Shown: positions 31,212 through 37,790, numbered from the stretch's first letter. The stretch is DNA of 37,790 nucleotides from Stygiolobus sp037389425 (GCF_037389425.1 NZ_JBBHKR010000045.1:1-37790), one strand, 5' to 3'. Notes: a model not told the origin generated them from the letters alone. Program-made: numbers and translations.

Positions 31212-32400
31212 AAAATTCACCACGCCCTACATCTCTATTTACCACAGCCCCAGGATATATCCTAGCATAAGCTCCTATCTTAACACCGGGTAGAATTGTA
31301 ACATTTATACCCGTTCTCACGTGACCTCCTATTATAGCACCAAGTTTTTTTCGTCCGCTTCCTACTTTTTTGCCTTTGATATTAACCTTTACTTCATCCT
31401 CATCAAACCTCAGGTTAGCTATTAGAGTACCAGCCCCAAAATTCACATCTTCAGCAATAACAGAGTCCCCTACATAACTTAAATGAGGGATTTTACTTTC
31501 TTCCATGATTACGCTCTCCTTTATCTCCACAGCATTTCCTACCTTATTATCTTTTGCTAGAACAGTATAAGGACGTAAATAAGAGTTGGGACCGATAACG
31601 CTTCCTTCCCCTATAAAAACTGGTCCTTCTATATATGTACCGGATTTTATTTCTACTCCGTCTCCAATGACAACCTTTCCCTTAATTTTTACATTTTCTT
31701 CTACTTTACCGAAATTTTCACTGGAAGGTAAATTGTCTAAAACCCATTTATTCACATCTAATATGTTCCACGGCTTCCCTATATCTAGCCAAAATCCTTG
31801 ATATCTAATAACCTTGACTTGCGATTCTTTAGCTAGCATCGTCACGGCATCAGTAAGTTCTAGCTCACCTCTTTCGGATAGGGAAATTTTATCTAGGTAG
31901 GCAAATATGTCAGGAGAAAACTTGTAGATCCCTCCGTTGATAAGGTTAGAAGGCGGTATTTCTGGTTTTTCTATTATTTTTGATAAGTTACCGTTGTTCA
32001 TTACCAGAACTCCGTAATCCTTAGGATTTTTCACCTCTACGCCAAGGATTGCGTTTTTTTCGCTTAAGAATTGCTTAAGAACACTCTTATCTCCTATAAA
32101 CACGTCACCGTAAATCAAGATAAAATCATCATTAATTACTGAAGATACGGCTTTCAGTGCAGCTCCAGTTCCTTTTCCTTCCTTCTGTTCGATTAGTGCT
32201 ATACCACTTATGTTTTTTTCAAAATATTCTTTATGATCAGGACTTATTACGACTAAAACCTCATTTACGTACTTTCTTACCTGCTCTATTGTATCAAGAA
32301 TTAGAGGTTTATCTAAGATAGGAATAAAAGGTTTAGGACGAGTATGAGTAATAGGTTCTAATCTTTCACCTTGACCTGCAGCTAATATTACAGCTTTCAT
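31201..32400 (-). CDS. glmU: Bifunctional sugar-1-phosphate nucleotidylyltransferase / acetyltransferase
   Basis: Two-domain enzyme of 399 aa for making activated sugars such as UDP-GlcNAc or dTDP-glucose. The N-terminal Rossmann domain has the signature LAAGQGERLEPITHTRPKPF and later GELELTDAV and WLDIGKPWNILD. The C-terminal part is a left-handed beta helix of hexapeptide repeats (VKIKGKVVIGDGVEIKSGTY and onward), ending IGAYARIYPGAVVNRDVG. From memory it is very close to the characterised S. tokodaii ST0452 protein, which has both sugar-phosphate nucleotidylyltransferase and amino-sugar-1-phosphate acetyltransferase activity. It follows S3Ae by 7 nt. Confidence 0.93.
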   Translation of the reverse strand: MKAVILAAGQGERLEPITHTRPKPFIPILDKPLILDTIEQVRKYVNEVLVVISPDHKEYFEKNISGIALIEQKEGKGTGAALKAVSSVINDDFILIYGDVFIGDKSVLKQFLSEKNAILGVEVKNPKDYGVLVMNNGNLSKIIEKPEIPPSNLINGGIYKFSPDIFAYLDKISLSERGELELTDAVTMLAKESQVKVIRYQGFWLDIGKPWNILDVNKWVLDNLPSSENFGKVEENVKIKGKVVIGDGVEIKSGTYIEGPVFIGEGSVIGPNSYLRPYTVLAKDNKVGNAVEIKESVIMEESKIPHLSYVGDSVIAEDVNFGAGTLIANLRFDEDEVKVNIKGKKVGSGRKKLGAIIGGHVRTGINVTILPGVKIGAYARIYPGAVVNRDVGRGEFFRA

Positions 32401-32407
32401 AAAAATG

Positions 32408-32998
32408 TTATGATGCAGGAACTTTAATTACTTTAGTTTTCTCGACCTCTACCTTTCTAAGAGGATATATCTTCTTAGCCTCTTGAAATATATCATTAGC
32501 TAGTTTACCAAATACAACGTCTTGTACAAATTGATCAAATGTCGATTCTGCAGCCTTCTTTGTAACAATGTCAGCCATTATCTTCCTAATAGCTGTTTTT
32601 TGTGACCTATGAGCCCTGTATGTAGTAAGAGCTAGTCCCTTAACCCTAACTACATACCCGTCCTGAGTTGTTACATCTATTATTGCGTTTATTTTCGAAC
32701 TTTTTCTTCTAATTAAAGACCTAATATAGTCTCTGGATAACTCATGACCTGCGAATCTCGTTACTACTCTTTCTCCTTCATTCCCTACTATCTTAAAATA
32801 TAAGTGCACATAAACCATACTAAAATCTCCGGTTAAATCATAAAGTGTTGCCTCAACTTTTCTGTTAATCGTCTGCGAGACATCGAAAGCTGGAGTACTA
32901 CCTAAGGGTACTTCCCCAAATACTTTAGGTGCTAGGATCGTAAACCACTTCTTAAGCTTCCACTTGTCCTTAATCGTCGAGCTAGCTTTTGATGACAT
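32408..32998 (-). CDS. rps3ae: 30S ribosomal protein S3Ae (eS1)
   Basis: Archaeal/eukaryotic-specific small-subunit platform protein. The 196-aa sequence has KLKKWFTILAPKVFGEVPLG near residue 14, the middle RFAGHELSRDYIRSLIRRKS and a C-terminal KIYPLRKVEVEKTKV. ATG start with no ribosome-binding site but a TATA-like box 28 bp upstream, consistent with a leaderless mRNA. Confidence 0.97.
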   Translation of the reverse strand: MSSKASSTIKDKWKLKKWFTILAPKVFGEVPLGSTPAFDVSQTINRKVEATLYDLTGDFSMVYVHLYFKIVGNEGERVVTRFAGHELSRDYIRSLIRRKSSKINAIIDVTTQDGYVVRVKGLALTTYRAHRSQKTAIRKIMADIVTKKAAESTFDQFVQDVVFGKLANDIFQEAKKIYPLRKVEVEKTKVIKVPAS

Positions 32999-33020
32999 GA
33001 CTAACTTTTAATCCAACAAC

Positions 33021-33031
33021 CTTTATAAAAA
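33021..33031 (-). promoter_or_regulatory. TATA box for S3Ae
   Basis: The minus strand reads TTTTTATAAAG centred about 28 bp before the S3Ae ATG, the best-formed TATA element in the window. The distance predicts transcription starting at or near the first base of the start codon. It follows directly after the TrmJ stop, so S3Ae begins a new transcription unit. Confidence 0.6.
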
Positions 33032-33035
33032 ATTT

Positions 33036-33764
33036 TCACTCTATTTCATCTTCACTCTTTCCCTCAGCAATGCTAACTTTTACGTACACCTTTCGTAAAA
33101 GCCTTATAATCGTCCTTGCTTCTACCTCATTAGAGATACCTTTTAGAAGAGCTCTCTTGAGGGCAATATACATGTACTCGTCTCCTTCACTACGTTTTAA
33201 CATATCTACTATTTTTTTAGAGTAATAATCTAGGAGTTTGATGGACTCACTCGAAATTCTCTCACCCTCATTTGTTTCTGCCTTTTTAACGTTTCGTAAC
33301 TTGAAAACTTCATATAAAATTATACCGACTGCATGGGATAAATTCAAGACTGGGTATTCAGGATTTCCAGGTATATGTAGTAAGAAGTCTGCCTTCATGA
33401 TCTCCTCTCTTGTTAACCCTACGCTTTCTCTACCAAATATTAACCCTATTTTCTTGTTATCCTCAATAAATCTGTCCAGATTCCATGGTTTAATCGACTT
33501 TCTCAATAAATCTCCTTCATTATCTGCTATGCTTGAGGTAGCTATCTTTATATCAAGGTCTTCAATCGCGTCATCGTAATTGGAAACTATAACGACTTTC
33601 TTTTCTAATATCTCCCTACCTTGGGCAGAGAAATTAATTGCTTCCTGCATGTTACATTTAGGATTAATTAAATAGAATTCATCTACACTGAAATTCTTTA
33701 CAAGTCTAGCTATAAAACCTACGTTATATGCTCCTTCAGGTTCCACGACGATGAGCCTTATCAT
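33036..33764 (-). CDS. trmJ: tRNA 2'-O-methyltransferase TrmJ (SpoU/TrmH family)
   Basis: SPOUT-class methyltransferase expected to methylate the ribose of nucleotide 32 in tRNA anticodon loops. The SPOUT motifs are IRLIVVEPEGAYNVGFIARL (residues 2-21), IGLIFGRESVGLTREEI in the middle and PEYPVLNLSHAVGIILYE before the C-terminal helical extension (residues about 160-242), which in characterised TrmJ proteins assists tRNA binding. The S. acidocaldarius homologue acts on C32; that specificity is assumed, not shown. The start lies within the end of the HemK2-like gene (29-bp overlap). Confidence 0.88.
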   Translation of the reverse strand: MIRLIVVEPEGAYNVGFIARLVKNFSVDEFYLINPKCNMQEAINFSAQGREILEKKVVIVSNYDDAIEDLDIKIATSSIADNEGDLLRKSIKPWNLDRFIEDNKKIGLIFGRESVGLTREEIMKADFLLHIPGNPEYPVLNLSHAVGIILYEVFKLRNVKKAETNEGERISSESIKLLDYYSKKIVDMLKRSEGDEYMYIALKRALLKGISNEVEARTIIRLLRKVYVKVSIAEGKSEDEIE

Positions 33765-34353
33765 TAGCTACCAACTCCAATCCCATAATTGTCTCATAAC
33801 CTATTGTTATTTCCCTCTTATCTGTTATTTTATAATTTATATGTTTAATTTCTATAAGTAAATTGTCAAAATCCGATAAAGAGGAGAATACAATATATAT
33901 TCTTTTAGCTCTAATACTATTAAGAAATCTCAGAAGGACTTCGATCCCATTCTTACCTCCAGACCAACTATACCCTATCCAAGAATTGTACTCTTCGTAA
34001 GGAAGGTAAGGTGGATTAAAAATAGCTACATCATAAGCTACATCCTTACGTAAACAAGAGAGAAGATCACAGTTAATTATATCAAATTTCTCGGGGTTCA
34101 CGTTATTTAGTTTAAGGGTGCATAGAGTTGCCTCAGTTGCATAAGGATTTATATCAATAAACGTAACCTTAGCCCCTTTTCTTATCGCATAGAAACCTAG
34201 AATGCCGCTTCCAGATCCCATGTCTAATACTTTGTCTCCTTGATTGATCTTCAAAAGATCTAGGAGTATTTCTGTATCTTCCCCTGGTTCATAAACGTTT
34301 TCATTTATACATATTCTATACCCAGAAAATTCAATAACTCTATTACTTGACAT
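33736..34353 (-). CDS. HemK2/Mtq2-type glutamine methyltransferase
   Basis: Class I S-adenosylmethionine methyltransferase, 205 aa, without the N-terminal domain of bacterial PrmC. Motif I is DMGSGSG (residues 44-50) and the substrate-binding NPPY is N113-P-P-Y116, the signature of enzymes that methylate a glutamine, typically the GGQ of peptide release factor. YEPGEDTEILL (21-31) is also typical of this branch. Release factor aRF1 is the likely substrate, inferred from the family. It overlaps ksgA by 49 bp and trmJ by 29 bp. Confidence 0.87.
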   Translation of the reverse strand: MSSNRVIEFSGYRICINENVYEPGEDTEILLDLLKINQGDKVLDMGSGSGILGFYAIRKGAKVTFIDINPYATEATLCTLKLNNVNPEKFDIINCDLLSCLRKDVAYDVAIFNPPYLPYEEYNSWIGYSWSGGKNGIEVLLRFLNSIRAKRIYIVFSSLSDFDNLLIEIKHINYKITDKREITIGYETIMGLELVANDKAHRRGT

Positions 34354-34964
34354 GGTTTAAAGTCCCTTATCCTCCTATCTGAAGTGACATTTAATCCACA
34401 CAATTTAGCTACTGAATTGAGTTTTTTATTCTTATACGAACTAACACACTTTAGAACTTCGTCCACATGCCGATTATAATCTCTAACTCTCTCGAAGATT
34501 GCTATTTGAGAATAAACTCTAGGTCTAGGTGAAAAAGCTCTCGGAGGAATTATATCTTTAGAATGGATGGTAAAATGATAGTGGAGTGTAAATGATATAT
34601 ATGTAGCCTTGTTGAAAACTTTGTCTATAAAATCTTTTTGTAATAGAAGAACTAGTCTAAATATCCTAGAATTTTTTACCATTTCTCTCATAAAATCATA
34701 AGTTATATAGTAAGGAAGTGATGAAACTACCTGACCCCTAAAAAAAGGCGAAGCTACGGCATCGGCTATTACGAGGTTATAATCCTTCAAATACTTAGTT
34801 AATGAATTATCAATTTCAACAGTTAAGTCCGGTCTTAGTAATGTAGTTAAAGCACCTTTTCCTCCTCCTACTTCGATAATAGGTCTCTTGGAAAAATCAA
34901 CGTAAGAAATTACTTTGTTTATGGCTGTTAAATCTATTAAAAAATGCTGACCCTTACTGGGCAT
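34305..34964 (-). CDS. ksgA: 16S rRNA dimethyladenosine transferase (KsgA/Dim1 family), short form
   Basis: Expected to dimethylate the two adjacent adenosines in helix 45 of 16S rRNA. QHFLID (residues 6-11) and the SAM-binding EVGGGKGALT (31-40) are typical. The catalytic motif IV, normally NLPY, reads SLPY (82-85). The 219-aa length is short: the C-terminal rRNA-binding domain is reduced compared with the 260-280 aa of most KsgA proteins. It overlaps the DUF655 gene by 11 bp and the HemK2-like gene by 49 bp. Confidence 0.85.
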   Translation of the reverse strand: MPSKGQHFLIDLTAINKVISYVDFSKRPIIEVGGGKGALTTLLRPDLTVEIDNSLTKYLKDYNLVIADAVASPFFRGQVVSSLPYYITYDFMREMVKNSRIFRLVLLLQKDFIDKVFNKATYISFTLHYHFTIHSKDIIPPRAFSPRPRVYSQIAIFERVRDYNRHVDEVLKCVSSYKNKKLNSVAKLCGLNVTSDRRIRDFKPCQVIELLNFLGIEYV

Positions 34965-35595
34965 CTTTACTCAATCTTTCCAAATAGCCCAAATACACGA
35001 AGTGTTCTGTAGGTTTTTTCTTCTCTTCCAATGGATATACAAAGAGATAGTATTTTTCACCTCCTTGTATTTCCTTTATTATTCTTTCTACTATTATTCC
35101 GATAACGTCCTTTATCCCGACTCTTTGTTCTATATCTCTCAAATCTTTAAAGGGTTCTTTCTTTCGTTCTTCTAAGATTGTCTTCAACGTCTTCTTCCCA
35201 ATATTAGGTAATAGCTCGAGTGCGTGTAATTTTAACGTTAAAGGCTCAGCTTTATTGAAAAACTCCGTAAACAACTTGGCTTTATTTTCTACTATTAATC
35301 TCAGTACTTTCACTAGTTCATCCTTAGCAACAGACGTGAGATCCTCATATGTGATGTGAAAGTCTATCTTCAGATAAGAGTTGTCTACTAACTCTATTCT
35401 CTGCTCCAACTGAAAGTCTTGGTGGGAATTAAGAGGAGAAGCTTCCATAAGCATGAAATAATCTTCTCCTACTAGTTGAAGTACTGGTCTGTTTTTATGT
35501 ACAGTGTGTTTGTCAAGAGGATTACCTTCCCTTAGATAGTCTAGGACGTATACTGCTTTCTCCATCCGCTCCTTAATTGGTCTTTTCCTTTGCAT
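34954..35595 (-). CDS. DUF655 predicted RNA-binding protein
   Basis: 213-aa archaeal protein of the COG1491 family. It has an N-terminal OB-like half with KAVYVLDYLREGNP and LVGEDYFMLMEASP, and a helix-hairpin-helix stretch LHALELLPNIGKKTLKTILE followed by PFKDLRDIEQRVGIKD in the C-terminal half. Function is not established; the conserved neighbourhood of L21e, Rpo4 and KsgA points to RNA or ribosome maturation. A TATA-like CTTTTAAAA about 22-26 bp upstream of the ATG suggests it may also have its own leaderless start. Confidence 0.85.
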   Translation of the reverse strand: MQRKRPIKERMEKAVYVLDYLREGNPLDKHTVHKNRPVLQLVGEDYFMLMEASPLNSHQDFQLEQRIELVDNSYLKIDFHITYEDLTSVAKDELVKVLRLIVENKAKLFTEFFNKAEPLTLKLHALELLPNIGKKTLKTILEERKKEPFKDLRDIEQRVGIKDVIGIIVERIIKEIQGGEKYYLFVYPLEEKKKPTEHFVYLGYLERLSKDAQ

Positions 35596-35628
35596 ACACT
35601 GTATTATATAATTTTAAAAGTAAAAACC

Positions 35629-35973
35629 TCAACTCTCCATATGGTTCTTAACTATTTCAATAATCTTTTGGACTTGTTCTGTAGTATAAGTTGTGGAAGT
35701 ATCAGTTGCCAAAATAATTCTAACCTCGTCTATAGTCTGAGGGCATAGGCTAGCAATCATAGCCCTAAGTTCTTCTTTTTTAACTATTTCCTTTAACTCC
35801 TCCATTATTTGTTCTGCTCCCTTACTATCACACTTTGAGATAGAATTTAAGTAATCGAACGTCCTCTGAAGTAGATTCGATGAATTACCATTACTTATTA
35901 AATCTTGTAGGTATTTTTTAGCTACAGAATAAGGAATATGATGCTCTTCTATAACTCGAATGGAATAGGACAA
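35629..35973 (-). CDS. rpo4: DNA-directed RNA polymerase subunit Rpo4 (RpoF)
   Basis: Stalk subunit of archaeal RNA polymerase, which pairs with Rpo7. The 114-aa sequence has HHIPYSVAKKYLQDLISNGN at the N terminus and the HRDC-like MIASLCPQTIDEVRIILATD near the C terminus. The start is a TTG at 35973 with GGTGA 7-8 nt upstream. It follows L21e by 6 nt, the common archaeal arrangement. Confidence 0.94.
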   Translation of the reverse strand: MSYSIRVIEEHHIPYSVAKKYLQDLISNGNSSNLLQRTFDYLNSISKCDSKGAEQIMEELKEIVKKEELRAMIASLCPQTIDEVRIILATDTSTTYTTEQVQKIIEIVKNHMES

Positions 35974-35979
35974 AAATTT

Positions 35980-36288
35980 TCACCTTTTAACGCCATTAAA
36001 AGGTTCTAAATGTTCAGGTCTGACGATAATTACCTTCTCCTTATCACCAAGGGTTACTTTAACCTCGTAAGCCTTTCCTCTCTTTCCCACTATTATACCT
36101 ACTCTACCATGATATCTTCTGTGGGGCATCCCCTTATGTATAGAGGGATTGATTCTTATTGTTACGTATTCTCCCTCCTTATACTCATACATTAAAGAAC
36201 TTAAAGGTGGTACAGCACCACGCTCCCTAACGCTTTTTGTTAGTAACTTTCTAGTCCTAGTCCTATAACCTTTAGAGTGAGCAACCAT
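35980..36288 (-). CDS. rpl21e: 50S ribosomal protein L21e (eL21)
   Basis: Archaeal/eukaryotic-specific large-subunit protein. The 102-aa sequence has VAHSKGYRTRTRKLLTK at the start, a KOW-like core VTIRINPSIHKGMPHRRYHG and GRVGIIVGKRGKAYEVKV. ATG start. First gene of the L21e-Rpo4-DUF655-KsgA-HemK2-TrmJ unit. Confidence 0.97.
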   Translation of the reverse strand: MVAHSKGYRTRTRKLLTKSVRERGAVPPLSSLMYEYKEGEYVTIRINPSIHKGMPHRRYHGRVGIIVGKRGKAYEVKVTLGDKEKVIIVRPEHLEPFNGVKR

Positions 36289-36319
36289 ACTATATTTACC
36301 CCTAAAAACTACAATCAGA

Positions 36320-36330
36320 GTATAAATTAA
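36320..36330 (-). promoter_or_regulatory. TATA-like box for the L21e operon
   Basis: The minus strand reads TTAATTTATAC centred about 37 bp before the L21e ATG. Initiation some 26 bp downstream would give a leader of about 11 nt containing AGGGG, a plausible ribosome-binding site. Confidence 0.5.
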
Positions 36331-36425
36331 GATTTTTGCTTTTTATTACAATCCCTAAGCTGTTCATTGTATCATATAAGTTCACGTATAGGCGGGTAAA
36401 ATAAATCCTTAATAGCATGGGAAAG

Positions 36426-36435
36426 AAATATAAAG
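36426..36435 (+). promoter_or_regulatory. TATA box for tRNA-Leu
   Basis: AAATATAAAG is centred about 30 bp before the first base of the tRNA-Leu gene, the expected place for TBP binding at a tRNA promoter in Sulfolobales. Confidence 0.55.
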
Positions 36436-36459
36436 TCAGACATAATATGAAATACTTGC

Positions 36460-36557
36460 GCGGGGGTGCCCGAGCTGGTCAAAGGGGGCGGACTTAAGAC
36501 TCCGCGGAAGTGATCCGCTGGCGTAGGCCTGCGTGGGTTCAAGTCCCACCCCCCGCA
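36460..36557 (+). tRNA. tRNA-Leu (anticodon UAA) with a 14-nt intron
   Basis: Class II tRNA. The acceptor stem GCGGGGG (36460-36466) pairs with CCCCCGC (36550-36556); discriminator A at 36557; CCA is not encoded. The T arm is GTGGG-TTCAAGT-CCCAC. The anticodon stem GCGGA (36488-36492) pairs with TCCGC (36514-36518) only if the 14 nt at 36499-36512 are removed after position 37; the loop is then CTTAAGA with anticodon TAA at 36495-36497. The remaining long variable arm is a leucine feature. Because an A flanks both ends, the intron could equally be 36500-36513. Confidence 0.93.
36499..36512 (+). other. tRNA-Leu intron (position 37/38)
   Basis: ACTCCGCGGAAGTG interrupts the anticodon loop at the canonical archaeal site. 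AAGT near its 3' end can pair with ACTT of the exon (36492-36495), consistent with a bulge-helix-bulge substrate for the splicing endonuclease. Without its removal the anticodon loop would have 8 nt and the variable arm an unlikely length. Confidence 0.85.
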
Positions 36558-36699
36558 TACTTTTCATATTCCTATTTTCTTTATCGTTAAATTGCATTTC
36601 AGCCAGGAAAGCAAATCCTTAAGAAAAGCTCTTCATAACCATTTTACTTTTTAGCATATAAGACTCATCATGTTTATTAAACTAACCAAGGAAAACCAG

Positions 36700-36786
36700 T
36701 GGGCCCGCGGGGACTTGAACCCCGGACCACCCGGTCTCTCAAAGACGTTATGAGCCGGGCGCTCTACCGGGCTAAGCTACGGGCCC
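36700..36786 (-). tRNA. tRNA with CAU anticodon (elongator Met or Ile2), 13-nt intron
   Basis: The minus strand gives acceptor GGGCCCG pairing with CGGGCCC and discriminator A, T arm CGGGG-TTCAAGT-CCCCG, and anticodon stem CCCGG pairing with CCGGG once 13 nt (36748-36736) are removed after position 37. The loop is then CTCATAA with anticodon CAT at 36752-36750. The G1-C72 pair argues against initiator tRNA, which in archaea has A1-U72. Elongator methionine and the isoleucine tRNA whose C34 becomes agmatidine cannot be separated by eye. CCA is not encoded. Confidence 0.92.
36736..36748 (-). other. Intron of the CAU tRNA (position 37/38)
   Basis: ACGTCTTTGAGAG interrupts the anticodon loop directly after the purine 3' of the anticodon. 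Removal restores a 7-nt loop and a perfect 5-bp stem. As an A flanks both ends, the cut may be one base shifted. Confidence 0.85.
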
Positions 36787-36805
36787 TAACACTATAATAG
36801 TGTTA
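36787..36805. repeat. 19-bp perfect inverted repeat abutting the tRNA 5' end
   Basis: TAACACTAT-A-ATAGTGTTA: two 9-bp arms around one central base, beginning at the base next to position 1 of the CAU tRNA gene. It lies between the tRNA and its TATA box, that is, over the expected transcription start. Confidence 0.85.
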
Positions 36806-36812
36806 AGGAATG

Positions 36813-36820
36813 TTTTAAAA
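36813..36820 (-). promoter_or_regulatory. TATA box for the CAU tRNA
   Basis: The self-complementary TTTTAAAA is centred about 30 bp upstream of the tRNA 5' end on the minus strand, the expected distance for a tRNA promoter here. Confidence 0.5.
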
Positions 36821-37176
36821 ATGTTATGGTCGTTTTTACCAATTAAACCTAACAGAGGAATCCCATCTCTCCCTCAATACTGCACACTATCAGAATTAGT
36901 TAACTAAGTTAATCCATAAGGAAAAGGAATTGAGTTTAACATCTTTGTAAAATTATCTGTAACTTTTCGTTTTTCCTAGTAAATCGCACACATTCTAATT
37001 GAATCTGACCTCGAAATGGGAGAGCCCCAATCTAAATTGATTTTCCTTATCCAATATGATGATAGGGTTATAGGAAGAGCACCTAGGAAGTAGCTATGAC
37101 CATTATTGACATATCAAAGTAAGGAAGAGACATTGTTATCCATTAAATCATCTCTTTAACAAATTCGCCGTAGGTA

Positions 37177-37186
37177 TACTTAAATT
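37177..37186 (+). promoter_or_regulatory. TATA-like box and ribosome-binding site for ahcY
   Basis: TACTTAAATT is centred about 39 bp before the ATG. Initiation about 26 bp downstream would leave a leader of roughly 12 nt carrying GGAGGTT (37208-37214), an almost ideal Shine-Dalgarno sequence, 5 nt before the ATG at 37220. This single gene is therefore leadered, unlike most first genes in this window. Confidence 0.5.
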
Positions 37187-37219
37187 TCCATGTGAAGATT
37201 AAGCAAAGGAGGTTAAAAT

Positions 37220-37790
37220 ATGGACTATAAGGTTAAAGACCTCTCACTCGCAGAGCAAGGTAAAAAGCAAATAGAATGGGCAGAACTTCACATGCCAGCT
37301 TTAATGGAGATCAGAAAACAGTTCGAAGCGGAAAAACCTCTTAAGGGGATCAGAATAAGTGCAGTCCTTCATGTGACTAAGGAAACAGCTGCGCTAGTCA
37401 AGACGCTAAAAGCCGGAGGAGCTGAGGTTGCTTTAGCTGGAAGTAATCCTTTATCAACACAAGATGATGTTGCTGCAGCCTTAGTTGAAGAAGGTATACG
37501 CGTCTTCGCATGGAAAGGCGAGAACGAGAATGATTATTACAATAACATTGAAGAGATAATGAAGTATGAGCCTCAAATAGTTATGGACGATGGTGGTGAC
37601 CTACATGCTTACATACACGAGAATTACTCAGGGAAAATCATAGGAGGAACTGAGGAGACAACGACAGGGGTTATCAGACTAAAGGCTATGGAAGAGGAGA
37701 AAGTGTTGAAATACCCCGTGGTAGCAGTAAATAATGCATTTACAAAGTATTTATTCGACAACAGAATAGGGACTGGACAGAGCACTATCG
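37220..37790 (+). CDS. ahcY: Adenosylhomocysteinase, 5' part (cut by window edge)
   Basis: Hydrolyses S-adenosylhomocysteine, the product of methyltransferases, to adenosine and homocysteine. The first 190 codons begin MDYKVKDLSLAEQGKKQIEW and contain VLHVTKETAALVKTLKAGGA, ALAGSNPLSTQDDVAAAL, MDDGGDLHAYIHEN and GGTEETTTGVIRLKAM, all parts of the catalytic domain of this family. The frame is open to the right edge; the NAD-binding domain lies outside. The start is secured by a strong GGAGGTT ribosome-binding site. Confidence 0.96.
   Translation, partial: MDYKVKDLSLAEQGKKQIEWAELHMPALMEIRKQFEAEKPLKGIRISAVLHVTKETAALVKTLKAGGAEVALAGSNPLSTQDDVAAALVEEGIRVFAWKGENENDYYNNIEEIMKYEPQIVMDDGGDLHAYIHENYSGKIIGGTEETTTGVIRLKAMEEEKVLKYPVVAVNNAFTKYLFDNRIGTGQSTI

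Larger units (their letters stand above)
36806..37219. other. Gene-free intergenic region between the CAU tRNA and ahcY
   Basis: About 414 bp with no convincing open reading frame on either strand. It contains the tRNA TATA box at its left end, a 12-bp palindrome TTAGTTAACTAA at 36896-36907, a lone C-box-like ATGATGA at 37056-37062 without matching D boxes, and the ahcY promoter at its right end. I see no tRNA-like or repeat structure in the rest. Confidence 0.6.

Noticed and set aside
33238..33579. Plus-strand open frame of 113 codons antisense to trmJ.
   Set aside because: It is entirely opposite the conserved TrmJ coding sequence and shows no recognisable domain.
36590..36673. Minus-strand ATGATGA followed by ATGAAGA and CTGA between the two tRNA genes, like a C/D box sRNA.
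   Set aside because: The intervals between the boxes are about 27-28 nt, more than twice the 12 nt or so required, and no D' box is present.
36460..36786. tRNA 3' ends as attachment sites of an integrated element.
   Set aside because: No repeated tRNA 3' fragment, integrase gene or atypical gene block is seen on either side within the window.
36896..36907. 12-bp palindrome TTAGTTAACTAA in the ahcY upstream gap.
   Set aside because: Short, AT-rich and far from any promoter element; expected by chance at this composition.
37056..37110. Plus-strand ATGATGA in the ahcY upstream region as a possible C box.
   Set aside because: No CTGA D box or matching C'/D' pair follows within a suitable distance.

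Overview
The window is crenarchaeal and almost certainly from a member of the Sulfolobales. The evidence is an archaeal-type ribosomal operon (S4e, L32e, L19e, L18, RNase P component 1), an archaeal exosome operon, Rpo4, an EF-2 whose N terminus matches Sulfolobus EF-2, low GC by eye, and many leaderless genes with a TATA-like box 25-30 bp before the start codon. 3-Isopropylmalate dehydrogenase and the bifunctional sugar-1-phosphate nucleotidylyltransferase closely resemble, from memory, their Sulfurisphaera tokodaii counterparts. No genus is claimed.

Layout. 1-10818 (minus strand) is the S10/spc ribosomal protein operon, read L3-L4-L23-L2-S19-L22-S3-L29-Rnp1-S17-L14-L24-S4e-L5-S14-S8-L6-L32e-L19e-L18-S5-L30; L30 runs off the left edge. 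Upstream on the same strand are a SPOUT methyltransferase, ileS, leuB and a DUF447 flavin-binding-type protein. A divergent M28 metallopeptidase (16480-17880, plus) starts 4 nt from the DUF447 start. Then come a HAD hydrolase and EF-2 (minus) and a thioredoxin-reductase-like flavoprotein (plus).

22033-29946 (minus) is an RNA-processing super-operon: L15e, DUF54 protein, RNase P components 3 and 2, proteasome alpha, SBDS, Rrp4, Rrp41, Rrp42, L37Ae, a Brix protein, Pcc1 (KEOPS), prefoldin beta and XPF nuclease. A small C/D box sRNA gene, not covered by any protein gene, sits between RNase P component 2 and proteasome alpha. 30009-31211 is an Obg/YchF-type GTPase (plus). 31201-36288 (minus) holds two units: S3Ae with the nucleotidylyltransferase, and L21e-Rpo4-DUF655-KsgA-HemK2-TrmJ. 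The right end has two convergent intron-containing tRNA genes (Leu-UAA and a CAU tRNA), a 414-bp gene-free stretch and the 5' part of ahcY.

The theme is translation and RNA metabolism: making ribosomes, modifying rRNA, tRNA and release factor, and degrading RNA and protein. Most content is conserved housekeeping. The points most worth a second look are the C/D box sRNA with its own apparent promoter and T-tract, a predicted membrane anchor on RNase P component 2, a thioredoxin reductase lacking the usual NADPH motifs, a 21-bp duplication that creates a decoy start for that gene, an ileS frame that stays open upstream of its first ATG without a normal start codon, and a perfect palindrome touching the 5' end of a tRNA gene. 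I saw no CRISPR array, insertion sequence or mobile element.
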